Positions 10,501-21,250 are shown, counted from the first letter of the stretch. The stretch is 64,000 nucleotides of DNA from Massilia sp. H-1 (GCA_024703915.1 CP087969.1:3720001-3784000), one strand, 5' to 3'. A program made the numbers and translations. The notes: generated by a model from the sequence alone, not told the origin.

Positions 10501-11224
10501 AGAACCGTCTCCAAATGATCCAGTTAGCCTTACTGGGGGATCGCTTGGTTTGCTGGAAGCGGTCCGCCACGGTCCGGAAATTTCGATCGAAGGAAAATGA
10601 CCAACCTTGACCTGCCGACTGGCCTGCGCCGCTTTCCCTCAACGTACGATAGGTTCGCGTCACACGCAGCGTTCCGTCGGGCGTGCCGGGAAAATCAGTT
10701 TCGACTTGAATCTGTGCGCCGCTCGCCACAACCACCGAATTGGTTAGCGCAAATCCCGATCTTGAAGCCGAGCAGCTTGCCGGAAGAGATGGCTCGGACC
10801 ACTTTACGCACACACCTGGAGATTTTGGGGTGTAGCCTAGCTCGCATTCCAGAAACGTGTGGGTGTAGTCGTACAGTCTACCGCCGATAGGGTTCTTGTA
10901 GAAACATTCATAGATCGGTTTGGGAAGAGGCGAGGGGATCATGTAATCGAGTTTGACCCGCCAGTGATTCGCCGCGCTAAGCACGCACGCTTCTTCTGGC
11001 GTACGGGCATACCCGATCTTGTTCAGGGAAACGTGATAAGTCCATCCCTTTGTGCCTTCCGATATTGAGTTCTCACACTGCGCAGTGCCCGATGACACCA
11101 CGCTCAGACCGAGTACGAAAACCAATTTGAGCATGACCGACAGCAATCGTCGGAACTGAAGGTGATCACGACCTTTGCGAACGCGGAAATGAACTCTGAT
11201 CGTTCTATCGCAGATACTCGACAT
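7558..11224 (-). CDS. RHS repeat polymorphic toxin (frame interrupted by sequencing indels)
   Basis: About 1,220 residues when frames are joined. The start at 11224 has AGGAG 7-8 bases upstream and a signal-like stretch ([19 protein letters not shown]). Then come many YD repeats, e.g. [18 protein letters not shown] and [17 protein letters not shown], and the core-closing motif [20 protein letters not shown]. After this conserved junction follows a tip of about 170 residues containing a hydrophobic stretch and ending in a Gly/Pro-rich module ([20 protein letters not shown] then LPETLHY). RHS proteins encapsulate and deliver C-terminal toxins; the tip activity is unknown to me. Frame breaks near 10555, 9850, 9150, 8650, 8300 and 8120 look like single indels. 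Confidence 0.8.
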
Positions 11225-11259
11225 TTCGTCTCCTGTAGGTCTGCAGCTCGAAGCATGCT

Positions 11260-11365
11260 CGTCAGACTTGTCTAGGCGGAGGGGAATTATTTCCGCGTGG
11301 CCATGCATTGATGGTCACCGAGTTTGTTCGTCACGAAATTGCGAAGAATCACAGGTCACGCTGCT
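11260..11365. repeat. Imperfect flanking repeat, copy B, upstream of the RHS gene
   Basis: Begins CGTCAGACTTGTCTAGGCGG, with AATTATTTCCGCG, GATGGTCACCG and CACGAAATTGCGAAGAATCAC. Direct-orientation partner of copy A at 6828-6930. It starts about 36 bp upstream of the RHS start codon, so it may include its promoter. Confidence 0.6.
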
Positions 11366-11579
11366 TGATTGGAACTTTCATACTTGCGAATTTAGGGCCA
11401 GCTGCCGCAAGAGCGGCAGACGATGGCTAAAGGTTGAAATGCTGTCGGAATGTTTCGTTTTCGGGGCGAATGAGTAGATGAGAAAGGACTGGGGGAACTT
11501 GCTAGGATCAGGAGGTCCAGTCCGCGCCAGTTGGTGTCGGCACGGTACACAAATGCACAACCCAATCTCAGCGGCAACG

Positions 11580-12424
11580 CTAATTCAGATCCAGCACAAT
11601 CGGCTGATGGTCCGACGCCGCGGTCTCCGACTGCACCTCGCACTCCACCACGCGCTGTGCGAGATCCTCGGTCACGAAGAAATAGTCGAAGCAGTCCGCC
11701 CGCTCCGGCCATTTGAAACCATGCAGGCCAGCGGTCGGCGCGCGCGATGTCGGGATGCTTGAGCCGCCAGGCATCCACCAGCGGCAAGGCAATGCTGTCG
11801 TCCGGCGCGATCAGTTCCTGATAATCGGGCGAGCCCGGCGTGAAATTGAAGTCGCCGCAATAGATGGCGGAACCGGGCCGGAAGCCAAGCTGGTAGGGCG
11901 GCTCCAGCGACGGGTCCGGTTGGAAGATGCGGGCCCGCTCGCACGCTTCCCAGTGCAAATACTTGATGTGCCGCACTTGCGCCATGCGCTGCACGGGCGA
12001 GTAATACTCGAGATGCGTGGTCAGCACCCGCACCTTGCCGCCCGGCGCATCGACCACCACTTCGATCAGGCCGCGCGGCATGCCTAGCCGGGCTGTTGGG
12101 GTCCGGCGGCCAGGGCAGCAAGTGCCGATGGACCTGGTTGATGCGGTACTTGGATAGCAGCAAATTGCCGAACTGGCGCGGCATATTGTTCTGGTAGATT
12201 TCACTGGTCGGCTCGAGCACCGGCTGGTAACCGCCGAATGCGCCCGCGAGCTGGCGGAACTGGTTGGCGTTGGCGTTGCCCTCAAGCTCGGCGTGGTTGG
12301 AGGCGACTTCTTGCAGGCAGATGACGTCTGGATTTAATTTCCGCAGTACATCGATGATTGCATGGATGCGTATCCTGCCATCCTTGCCACAGCCCCAATG
12401 AATATTCCAACTGACAACACGCAT
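11580..12424 (-). CDS. EEP-family endonuclease/exonuclease/phosphatase
   Basis: Starts MRVVSWNIHWGCGKDGRIR with PDVICLQEV (metal-binding Glu), has YCGDFNFTPGSPDYQ (GDFN motif) and ends SDHQPIVLDLN (catalytic His motif SDH). This is the full EEP catalytic set. A scrambled GCCGGC near 12085-12091 breaks the frame and repairs to PNSPAGMPRGLIEV; a further indel lies near 11700. About 280 residues, no signal peptide. Specific substrate unknown. It is separate from the partial EEP gene at the window start. Confidence 0.86.
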
Positions 12425-12521
12425 ACTTCACCTCCGGAAAAACACAACCGGGCGATAGTGCCATTCTTTGAAAAAAGGCGGTACACGGTAGGATCGGCGG
12501 CGGCGCTGCGAGTTCCGGTGT

Positions 12522-13566
12522 TCAGACTTCCTTGATGTCGTCCAGCGGCCAGCGCGGGCGCACATTGAAGCTGTAGTCGCGTTTGGCGGCCTGCGGATTG
12601 ATCTGCAGGCGCATCGCGCTTAAAAAGGCGATCATGGCGCCGTTGTCGGTGCAAAATTCGAGCTCGGGATAATAGACGCGGAATTTCTTGGCCGCCGCAG
12701 CCGCATTGAGCGAGGCCCGCAGCTGGCTGTTGGCGCCCACGCCGCTAAGCAATCACCAGCCGCTTGAGGCCAGTGTGGCGCAGTGCGCTCACGCACTTGG
12801 CGGTGAGCACGTCGACAATCGCGTCGACGAAGCCGCGCGATGTCGGCCTTGTCCTGTTCGCAAATGTTCGCGATGACCTTTTGTTCGTGGTTCTTTACCA
12901 CCGTCAGCACCGCGGTCTTGAGCCCCGAGAAGCTGGAAGTTGAAATCCTTGGAGTGCAGCATCGGGCGCGGCAGCTTGTAGGCCGTCGGATCGCCGAACT
13001 CTGCCAGGCGCGAAATGGCGGGGCCACCGGGGTAGCCCAGGCCCAGCAGCTTGGCCGATTTATCGAATGCTTCATGCCTAGCCGCGTCGTCCAGCGTTTC
13101 GCCCAGCAGCGTGTACTGGCCGACACCGTCGACCCGCATCAGCTGCGTGTGTCCGCCCGACACCAGCAGCGCGATGAAGGGGAATGGCGGCGGATCGCTT
13201 GCCAGCAGCGGCGACAGCAGATGGCCTTCCAGGTGGTGCACGCCGAGCACCGGCTTGTCGAGCGCCAGGCCGAGGCTGCAGGCGATCGAGGAGCCGACCA
13301 GCAGCGCAGCCGGCCAGACCGGGACCCTGGGTGTAGGCAATCGCGTCGATATCGGCCAGTGCCAGGCCGGCGCCGGTCAGCGTCTGTTCCAGCAGCGGGA
13401 TTGCGCGCCGGATGTGGTCGCGCGAGGCCAGTTCCGGCACTACGCCACCGTATTCCTCGTGCATCGCCACCTGCGAATGCAGGGCGTGGGACAGCAGGCC
13501 GCGTTGCGTGTCGTACAACGCAAGGCCGGTTTCATCGCAGGAGGATTCGACGCCAAGAACGATCAT
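12522..13566 (-). CDS. tsaD: tRNA N6-threonylcarbamoyladenosine synthase subunit TsaD
   Basis: Starts [19 protein letters not shown] and has the metal-binding [16 protein letters not shown], and C-terminal [13 protein letters not shown]. TsaD transfers threonylcarbamoyl to A37 of ANN-decoding tRNAs and is essential in most bacteria. The gene is cut by a scrambled GCCGGC at 12744-12750 (repairs to RLVIAGGVGANSQ), a base gained next to an intact GCCGGC near 13316 (LAGALLVGSS), a GC-run loss near 12825 and other single indels. An essential gene this broken signals sequence error, not decay. About 346 residues. Confidence 0.93.
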
Positions 13567-13740
13567 GGAAGGTGCAAAAGGTGAGCTCAATGCGCCATTG
13601 TAAAGCACGCCAGCCCGGCGCGCCCCGCAACCCCGGGCAGGGCGGGCTGGCACCGCTCTTGCTAAAGCCTTGTTCATCCGTGCGTGCCGGTGCGATCCCA
13701 GCGGCCGCGTGTTCACGGATTAACCAACAAGGAGAGCGAC

Positions 13741-14020
13741 ATGGAACCATTGTGGAAGGCGGTTTGCCGCGTCAGGGATTTGTCTCAGAAGGCGCACCGG
13801 GTAGCGCGCGGGCTGGCCTGGCAGGAGCTGCCGGGCGTGCAGGTGCTGCGTACCGACGACGACCAGGTGGTGGCCTACCTCGAAGGCGACGGCGCGCTGC
13901 TATATACGGTACGGGTCGAGGGCGACCGGGTGCTGCTGGACCTGAACGAACTCAATGCCCCGGCCAGCAGGGCAGAGGCGGCGCTGGCTAAGCCATTTCG
14001 CCGTCGCGCCGCACATCTGA
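13741..14020 (+). CDS. Small hypothetical protein, about 92 residues
   Basis: Good AGGAG ribosome site 6-7 bases before the ATG, and start MEPLWKAVCRVRDLSQKAH. The frame as written runs on, but repairing GCTAAGC at 13987-13993 to GCCGGC gives ALAGHFAVAPHI and a stop at 14018-14020, 6 bp from the convergent aroG end; this is the more natural end. Content: a basic N-terminal helix and beta-like LLYTVRVEGDRVLLDLNE. Divergent from tsaD. Family not recognised. Confidence 0.65.
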
Positions 14021-14026
14021 CCAGCC

Positions 14027-15092
14027 TTATGGGCGCTGCAGCAGTTCCGCGTGGGCGTTGCGCAGCATCGTTTCAGGTGGCATCCCAGTCGATGCAGCCG
14101 TCGGTGACCGAGCAGCCGTACTTGAGCTGCGACAGGTCCGCCGGGATCTTCTGGTTGCCGCCGACGAGGTTCGATTCGATCATCACGCCGACCAGCGACT
14201 TGTTCCCGTGGCGGATCTGCTGGACCACGTCCGACATGACCAGCGGCTGCAGCTCGGGCTTCTTGTAGCTGTTCGCGTGCGAGCAGTCGACCACCAGATT
14301 GGCGGGCAGGCTAGGCCTTGGCCAGCGCCTGTTCGGCGATCGCGATCGAGACCGAGTCGTAGTTCGGACGGCCGTCGCCGCCGCGCAGCACCACGTGGCC
14401 GTAGGCGTTGCTTAGGCCGTGCGCACGATCGACACCTTGCCCTGGCCGTTAATGCCGAGGAAGGAGTGCGGGTGGGCCGACGACAGGATCGCGTTGATGG
14501 CGATGCTGATGTCGCCGTCGGTGCCGTTCTTGAAGCCGACCGGGGTCGACAGGCCGGACGACATTTCGCGGTGGGTCTGCGATTCGGTGGTACGCGCACC
14601 GATCGCGGTCCAGGCGATCAGGTCACCCAGGTACTGGGGCGAGATCGGGTCCAGCGCTTCGGTCGCGGTAGGCAGGCCCAGTTCGCACACGTCGAGCAGG
14701 AACTGGCGTGCCTTTTCCATGCCCACGTTGACGCGGAAGGAATCGTCCATGTCCGGGTCATTGATATAGCCCTTCCAGCCGGTGGTAGTGCGCGGTTTTT
14801 CGAAGTACACGCGCATTACAGAGCAGCATGGTGTCGGCCACTTCGGCCTGCAAGGCTTTAAGGCGGCGTGCGTAATCGAGGCTAGAGCGACCGGATCGTG
14901 GATCGAGCACGGCCCGACGACGACGAACAGGCGCTTGTCCTTGCGGTCGATGATGTTGCGCAGCACTTCGCGCCCCTTCATGACGGTATTGAACGCGCTG
15001 TCGGTCAGCGGCAGGCGGGCATGGAGTTCCTCCGGCGTCGGCATCGTCGCGAAGGAGGTGACATTGGTATTTTCGATATCTGGCGTGATCAT
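14027..15092 (-). CDS. aroG: 3-deoxy-7-phosphoheptulonate synthase (class I DAHP synthase)
   Basis: Condenses PEP with erythrose 4-phosphate, the entry to the shikimate pathway. Seen: KDKRLFVVVGPCSIHDPVA, RVYFEKPRTTTGWKGYINDP, GHVVLRGG and VVDCSHANSYKKPE, the AroG/F/H core. Three scrambled GCCGGC sites repair cleanly: near 14879 (PVAGLDYARRL), 14406 (VRTAGNAYGHV) and 14309 (LAKAGLPANLVV). An extra T near 14090 hides the true C-terminus TETMLRNAHAELLQRP. I take the ATG at 15092 (MITPDIENTNVTSF); in-frame starts at 15131 and 15161 are also possible. Confidence 0.92.
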
Positions 15093-15236
15093 GAAGTCCG
15101 CTTTTACTCTGTATTTACTGGATGGATCCATGATTTTAGTCTGAAATGGCGTTTGTTGCACTGCAACCGCCCGGCGCCAAAAAAGGCGGTCCCCGTTAAC
15201 TTCACACGAGACCGCCCAAGACCACGCACTTACTCT

Positions 15237-16352
15237 TTACACCGGCAATACTTTCAGGTCGAAGGCGCGCTCCACCAGCCATACGGAAGCCACCAGCGCG
15301 ATCAGTGCCGATCCGGTGGTCGTCAGCTGGCGGTAGAACCAGGTGCGGCGCGTCAGGAAGGCGAACGGCAGGAACGCGGCGACGATCGCCAGCTGACCCA
15401 GTTCGACACCCACGTTAAAGCCCAGCAGCGACAGCGCCAGCGCGCCCTGCGGCAGGCCGAGGTCGGCCAGCACGCTGGCAAAGCCGAAGCCGTGTATCAG
15501 CCCGAACGCGAAGGCCGCCAGCGGGCGCTTGCCTTTGAAGATAGGGAACAGGTTGTTCAGCGCCGCCACCACGACCGAGGCCGCGATCGCACTCTCGACC
15601 CAGCGCGAGGGCAGGGCCAGCACATGCAGGCTGGCCAGGGTCAGCGTCAGCGAATGGGCCAGCGTGAAGGCGGTGACGACCTTGAGCACGTCGGTGCTTA
15701 GCCGCGCGCAGGGTTTGCGCCTGGGCCGACACCACCGGCACCAGCACCATCGCAGCAGCAGCGAGAGCAGGAACAGGATGTGGTCGAAGCCGATCCAGAT
15801 ATGCCAGACGCCGTTCTTCACATAGTCGGCAAACTGGCTCCAGCGGTTTGGCGCACGCAGCGACAAGGCCTGGCGCGCTTGTCGGGACTGAAGATGGCGG
15901 TCGAGGTGACCCCGGCGGCGGTCAGCTTGAGCAGGCCCTTGTGCTGCGGGTCGATGTCGGCAAACAGGCGGTAGCCGACCGTCAGCGCCATCGACACGGT
16001 CCGGGCACACGGCCTTGAAGCGCAGGACCGTGTAGGCGCCGTCGGTATGGTGGTCGATCAGCTGGTCGCCCGGGGTGATGCTGCAGGCTTGCGCATCGCC
16101 GGACAGGGCGAGGCGGCCCAGCGCGTAGTCGGCAATCGCGCCGTGCTGGCGCCGGATCTCGTCCCAGGTCAGGTCGCCGTTGCCGTCCTGGTCCAGGTTG
16201 AGGGCGAAGTCGAGGTCGCGCAGGGCGATGTCCCACTGGCCGTCGACGGTGGCGCCGTTCACATCCAGCGCGAGGTAGCTGTCGCTCGGCTTGTGCGCTT
16301 GCGCGGGCAGCGTGGCCAACAGCAGCAGTGCGAGCAGGAGGGCGCGCATCAT
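15237..16352 (-). CDS. HupE/UreJ-family membrane protein
   Basis: Starts with a signal peptide (MMRALLLALLLLATLPAQA), then an extracytoplasmic domain with a Ca-binding-like DQDGNGDLTWDE, then several membrane segments including FADYVKNGVWHIWIGFDHIL and AFAFGLIHGFGFASVLADLG, both typical of the HupE/UreJ_2 family with conserved His (GFDH, LIHGFGF). HupE/UreJ proteins are thought to move nickel or similar, but many paralogues are of unknown role. A scrambled GCCGGC near 15706 repairs to RAAGTDVLKVVTAF; other indels lie near 15880 and 15990. Start overlaps the TPR gene stop in ATGA. Confidence 0.85.
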   Translation of the reverse strand: MMRALLLALLLLATLPAQAHKPSDSYLALDVNGATVDGQWDIALRDLDFALNLDQDGNGDLTWDEIRRQHGAIADYALGRLALSGDAQACSITPGDQLIDHHTDGAYTVLRFKAVCPDRVDGADGRLPPVCRHRPAAQGPAQADRRRGHLDRHLQSRQARQALSLRAPNRWSQFADYVKNGVWHIWIGFDHILFLLSLLLRWCWCRWCRPRRKPCARLSTDVLKVVTAFTLAHSLTLTLASLHVLALPSRWVESAIAASVVVAALNNLFPIFKGKRPLAAFAFGLIHGFGFASVLADLGLPQGALALSLLGFNVGVELGQLAIVAAFLPFAFLTRRTWFYRQLTTTGSALIALVASVWLVERAFDLKVLPV

Positions 16353-17533
16353 GCCCCCGCTTTCAGCTTGGCCGCGAGGCGCTGCACGGCCACGTCTTCC
16401 ACCTTGTGGCGGGCGACCCAGTCCAGCACGGGGGCGGCGGCGGCCTTGTCGCCCGCCTGTGCCGCCGCTTCGAGCAGGATGCGCATATCGGCCGATTCCT
16501 TTTGCACGGCCCAGTTTTGGCGTGCCAGCGCCAGCGCGCTCTTGTGGTCGCGCCGCACATGCAGTTCGTAGCGGGCTTGTTCGCGCTGGTGGACGGTGTC
16601 GCCGCGCTGCATGGCGGCCTGGAAGCGGGCCTGCAATTCGGCGTCGGCGCGCGCCAGCGTCGGCCGAAGCGGGCATCTGCTGCAGGGCCAGCGCGTAGCG
16701 CAGCAGCAGGCCGTCGATGCGGGTCTGGTCCTTGAGCATGGCGGCCACTTCCGCGCCGCGCCGCTGGTCGAGCAGGAAGTCGGCGAAGGCGCCAAGCAGG
16801 TAGCTGTCGCGCGGGCTCAGGGCCAGCGCGCGCCGGTAGCGTGCTTCGGCCAGGGCGGCTTCGCCGCGCCGTTCGGCGATTTCGGCCAGCAGGGTCAGGC
16901 TCCATACCTGCTGCTCGGGGTCGGCATCGGCGTTGCGGCCGAGGGTGGTGTCGAGCAGCGATTCGCTCGCCGCCGCGCGCCCGGTCATGGCGCCGATGCT
17001 GGCGATGCAGGTCGTGCTGATCAGCTGCGCGGCGATCCGCGACAGGCGCGCGCAGCTGGCGGTGGCCGCGTCGTAGTCGCCGCGCACGGTTTGCACGGTG
17101 GCGCGCGTGAGCCAGGCTTGCGGATTGTCAGGTTCGGCGACGACGACCGCGTCGAGGTCGCGCATCGCTTCCGGAAAGTGGTGGGTACTTTGCAGCAGCG
17201 TGGCGCGCAGCAGGCGCACGGCCGGCTGGCGGTGCTAGGCTGTGACCACCACGGCGCCAGCGCGGCCTGGGCATAGCCGAAGTAGCGCGGATCGGTCTCG
17301 CGGCGGGCGGTGGCGATATGCTGGCGCGCGACGCTGGTGGCCAGCGCCAGGTCGCCCGGCCTGGCGGCCAGCTGGGCGCGCAGGGCACGCAGTTCCTGCT
17401 GGGCGGGATCGGCGCGGCGCGGCAGGCGTTCGATGACGGCGCTGCCGCTGGCGGGCGTGTACGGCGCGGCCTGGACGGCTTGCGCGAACAGCGCGCAGGC
17501 ACAGGCAGCGGCAAAGTTGTTCAGGTTAGTCAT
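16349..17533 (-). CDS. TPR-repeat periplasmic protein
   Basis: Signal-peptide start (MTNLNNFAAACACALFAQAVQA), then tetratricopeptide-like repeats such as DLDAVVVAEPDNPQAWLTRA and ARYRRALALSPRDSYLLGA. About 395 residues when repaired: GCTAGGC at 17235 is a scrambled GCCGGC, and an extra C adjoins the intact GCCGGC at 17221. Probably a scaffold working with the HupE-like membrane protein whose gene overlaps its stop codon. Function unknown beyond protein-protein contact. Confidence 0.78.
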
Positions 17534-17579
17534 GTGGTACCTCGGTGCGCGCGTCGGTCTAGTATTCTTATGTGAAGCT

Positions 17580-17605
17580 CCGGCCAGAGGTGGGCCCCTG
17601 GCCGG
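17580..17605. terminator. Inverted repeat downstream of the lipoprotein gene
   Basis: CCGGCCAG and CTGGCCGG form an 8-bp perfect stem with a 10-base loop, between the lipoprotein stop and the TPR start. There is no strong T-run on the minus strand, so it may attenuate or stabilise mRNA ends within the operon rather than fully terminate. Confidence 0.4.
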
Positions 17606-17614
17606 ATGGACTGC

Positions 17615-17842
17615 TTAGCCGCCGACCGGGTCGGTGGTTTCCGGCTCGGTGATGGTGACCATCGATACGTCGTCCGGCTCGGTGTCTTCCGGCGCGCCGC
17701 CGACCAGGGCGTTGATGCGCGTGTAGAAGGCGTCAAGGACCGGGCTTGGCGTCGGTGGCGGCACGCTCGGCCCGTTGTCGTGCGAACTGCCGCCGCAGGC
17801 GCTTAGCAGCAGCGCGACGGCGATCAAACTCAGCTTGTTCAT
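17615..17842 (-). CDS. Small lipoprotein
   Basis: 75 residues: MNKLSLIAVALLLSACGG is a textbook lipoprotein signal with lipobox LSAC. The rest is a Pro/Ser linker and an acidic tail (APEDTEPDDVSMVTITEPE). It lies 10 bp after the DUF4331 stop, hence same transcript. Likely tethered to the inner leaflet of the outer membrane or periplasmic face of the inner membrane. No family recognised. Confidence 0.72.
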   Translation of the reverse strand: MNKLSLIAVALLLSACGGSSHDNGPSVPPPTPSPVLDAFYTRINALVGGAPEDTEPDDVSMVTITEPETTDPVGG

Positions 17843-17852
17843 GGTGCTCTCC

Positions 17853-19387
17853 TCAAAAAATGGCGTGGCCCATTACTGCTGCGGCGAACCGGGGATTGGC
17901 GACTTCCAGGTACGGGAAGGTGTTGTTGATCAGCGTCTCGTCCAGGAAAGCACCGTCGGTGAAGCGCAGCGCGCCAGCCGGAGCGTCGCCCGGTACGCAG
18001 CCGATGCTCAGCGTGCACAGTTTGCCCATCGCCACCCGCAATTCGATGTCGACCACGTCGTCGCCAGGGCGGCGGCCGTTCGGGGAAGCCTAGCCACGTC
18101 GCCGTCAATCACGCCAAGGCGTTTCTGGGCGCCGGAGGCAGTCACCGGCAGCGAGGTGTTCAGGCGCAGCATTTCCGACGGCGTGACGTTGACCGGCTTG
18201 TTGACGCCGGTCACGCCGGTCAGGAAGGCGGCGACCAGGTCGTTGCGCGGGAAGTTGGTCGGGGCCTTGGCGCCTAGCATTGCCATACAGGATTTCGATC
18301 AGCGCTTAAGCAGCGTCGGGTTGGTGACGTAGGTGGCAAACTGGGCATCGTCGGCCTAGCTTGCTGTGGTTGAACCGGTCCTTGTCCTTCAGGCCGATCA
18401 CGACTTCATTGACGAGCGGCATACCGAGGCGCGACACCTGGGTCCACGCGCCGCCTTCGCGCGTCACGTCGGCATCGGACTTGGGCGAAGGGTTGAGCAG
18501 ACGGCCCTGGCGCATGCTGGCCGTGGTCCAGCCGCCGATTACGGGGTCGCTCACCGTCGTGCTGAGCAGGCAGGTGGTCGGCACTTCCATGCTGATGGCG
18601 GTGACGTTCTTGCGTGCCAGATCGTCGCGCGCATCGCGCTCGGCGGTCGGGCTGAACTCGACAGCGGGGCCTTAATGTTGATCAGGTCGAAGGTTTCGCC
18701 GAGGTTGACGACGAACGGGTCCTTGCGCTGGCCGACAAACAGGCGGGCCGGGGTGGCGCAGCCGGGAATGTTGACCGAGTAGATATGCTTGGCCGCGTAC
18801 GCTTCGTAATTGGGAATCGACTTGTTGCCGATATTGTCGAGCGGCTTGTCGAAGGTGGTGCCGCCGCCGGTGGCGTTGGTGACGGGCGAGCAGGTGCTTA
18901 AGCGCGGCGATTGCCGCGCACCACGTTGACGGTGTAGGTTTCGCGCACGTTGGCGCCGAGCTGCGTTCGGGTCGGCAATTGCGCCGCCGTTGATCACCAG
19001 CGGGATCGACACTTTCTTGTCGCCGACCATCAGCTGGGTATCCTTGTTCGTGTTCTTGAAGCGGAACTGAAAGGTGATGTCTTCCTTGGCGTCGCCATTG
19101 TTGTCGATGTGGATCTCGTACAGCGCTTCCTGGTCCATCATGAAGTAATTCGGGCCGCCGTAGGCATCCTGCAGCGGCACGTAGTTGGCGATCAGCGTGG
19201 TGTATTCGCTGCGGTAGCCCTGGTAGCTGCGGAACATGTAGAAATCGGTGCCGTCGATCTTCGGATGCTTGGTAATGAAAGGCGCTTCGCGGTGGCTCGA
19301 TGCCATGGCCGCCGGTGCCAACAGGCAGGCCAGCACGTTGCCTGCCAAGACTGCGCCTACCGTTGCCCGTAATTTCAGGTGTTTCAT
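17853..19387 (-). CDS. DUF4331 domain secreted protein
   Basis: About 510 residues with a signal peptide (LAGNVLACLLAPAAMASSHRE) and the DUF4331 opening ASSHREAPFITKHPKIDGTDFYMF. AAGGAG ribosome site before the ATG at 19387. Five scrambled GCCGGC sites fall in it and repair to family-like text: VRGNRRAGTCSP (18895), HSKPADDAQF (18353), NPTLPALIEIL (18305), GNAGAKAPTNF (18276) and DVAGFPNGRRPG (18087). The family is periplasmic or extracellular and of unknown function. First gene of an operon with lipoprotein, TPR and HupE-like genes. Confidence 0.85.
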
Positions 19388-19493
19388 GTCGCTCTCCTTG
19401 TGTGGGTGTTCCAACGATGTATACAGGCTGATATACGTGGCGCTTTTGACAGCGGATTCACTTTGTTTTGTTTTTTTGTGGTAGCGTCTCCCT

Positions 19494-20485
19494 ATGACTA
19501 CATCTCAAGAAGCCTTCATTGCGGCAGACATCATCAAAAACATTGGCCGGGGCAAGAAGGGCGCGCGACCTGTCGCGCTCCGATGCCCGCGCGCTGTACC
19601 GGGCCATGCTCGACGGCAGAGTGCCGGATCTGGAACTGGGCGCCATCCTCATGGCCATGCGGATCAAGGGCGAATCCGTGGACGAGCTGGGCGGCTTCAT
19701 GGATGCGGCCGAGACCTCGTTCAATCTGATTCCCGGCGGACAGGGGGCGTTCGCGCCGGTCAGCATTCCGAGCTATAACGGCGCGCGCAAGATGGCCAAC
19801 CTGACACCCTTGCTGGCGCTGCTGCTCGCGCGCGAAGGCGTGCCGGTGCTGGTGCATGGCGTGCTGCACGATCCCGGGCGCATCACCACGGCCGAAATTT
19901 TCGCGAGCATGGGCATCGCTTGCCGGCAAACGCAATAGCCGACGCCGTGGCCGCCTTCGGCCGCGCCGAACCGTGCTTCATGGCGATCGAAACGCTGGCG
20001 CCGAAAATGGCGCACGTGCTCTCGCTGCGCCGCATTCTGGGCGTGCGCAGCTCGACCCACACCCTGGTCAAGATCCTGCAGCCGTTCGAGGTGCTAGGCC
20101 TTGCGCCTGGTTTCCTACACCCATCCCGAGTATCTGGAAACGCTGGGCGAGTACTTCACCAGCGCCGCAGCCGGCCGCCCGCGGCGATGCGTTTTTGATG
20201 CGCGGCACCGAAGGCGAGACAGTCGCCAATGCCAACCGCGCCCAGCAGATCGACTGGTTCCACCAGGGGCGGCGCACCTTGTTGGTGCAGCGCGATGCAC
20301 CAACAGATGAACTGGCGCAATTGCCGGAGGGCCGGGATGCGGCCACCACGGCCGAGTGGATTTCTCGTGCCCTGCGGGGCGATGTGCCGGTGCCGCGCTC
20401 GATTTCCGAGCAAGTGGCACAGTGTTTGCTAGTTTCAAAGGCATTAAAGGCAAACGCTGGAGCGCACCATGGAGAGCAAGGGTAG
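19494..20485 (+). CDS. ybiB: YbiB family protein (TrpD2-like, nucleic-acid binding)
   Basis: Homologue of anthranilate phosphoribosyltransferase-fold proteins that bind DNA (TrpD2/YbiB). It reads IIKNIGRGKKGARDLSRSDA, LELGAILMAMRIKGESVDEL, then TPLLALLLAREGVPVLVHGV and, repaired, FEVPALRLVSYTHPEYLETL. Errors: extra base near 19562, insertion beside GCCGGC at 19922, scrambled GCCGGC near 20095, extra C beside GCCGGC at 20171. About 330 residues. Its end overlaps the cobA start by 17 bp, implying translational coupling. Confidence 0.85.
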
Positions 20486-21250
20486 AGTCATACTGGTCGG
20501 GGCAGGTCCGGGCGACCCGGAACTGCTGACCATCAAGGCGGTCAAAGCGATTGCCGCTGCCGATGTGCTGCTGGTGGATGACCTGGTCAATCCCGCTGTT
20601 CTCGAACACGCGCTTAAGCCTCCGCGCGTGATTCCGGTCGGCAAACGGGGCGGCTGCCGTTCAACCTCCCAGGCATTCATTGAAAAACTCATGGTGGCCG
20701 AGGCCCGCGCCACCGCTGCGTCGTGCGTCTCAAGGGTGGCGACCCCTTCATCTTTGGCCGGGGCGGGGAAGAACGCGCCCACCTCATGGCCGAGGGCATT
20801 CGGGTCGAGATCGTCAACGGCATCAGCAGCGGCCTGGCGGCGCTTAAGATCGATCGGCGTGCCGCTCACGCACCGCGACTGGAGCTCGGGCGCGATTTTC
20901 GTGACCGGGCACGAGCGCGGGGACGACGCTTAAGCAACGCCCGCACGCCGGACTGGGCGCTGCTGGGGCAAACCGGGCTGACGCTGGTCATATACATGGG
21001 CGTGGCGCGCTGCCGCCAGATCCAGGCCGGTTTGCTGGCAGGCGGCAAGGCGGGTTCAACGCCCGTGGCCGTGATTCAGTCCGCCACCGGCGCGGCCCAG
21101 ACCCAGCTCTTGACCACGCTGGACAACCTGGCCGACGACCTGGCCATTTCCGGGCTGGGCAGTCCCAGCATCATCGTGGTGGGCGACGTGGTGCGCTGCG
21201 CTACCCCCCAGAGCCTGAGCGAACAAGCCTTGCAGCGTCTCGAAGCCTGA
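20469..21250 (+). CDS. cobA: Uroporphyrinogen-III C-methyltransferase
   Basis: SUMT adds two SAM methyl groups to uroporphyrinogen III, giving precorrin-2 for siroheme or cobalamin. Motifs: VILVGAGPGDPELLTIKAV, RLKGGDPFIFGRGGEERAHL, and C-terminal LGSPSIIVVGDVV. Scrambled GCCGGC sites at 20615, 20845 (GLAAPASIGVPLTH) and 20926 (GDDAGNARTPDW) plus an indel near 20720 break the frame. About 260 residues, a stand-alone SUMT rather than a CysG fusion. Siroheme would serve nitrite or sulfite reductase, consistent with the nitrate importer at 3-6 kb. Confidence 0.9.

Noticed and set aside
17809..17816. GCTTAGC in the lipoprotein signal as a scrambled GCCGGC
   Set aside because: The frame is intact and the lipobox LSACGG is perfect as printed, so I treat it as natural.
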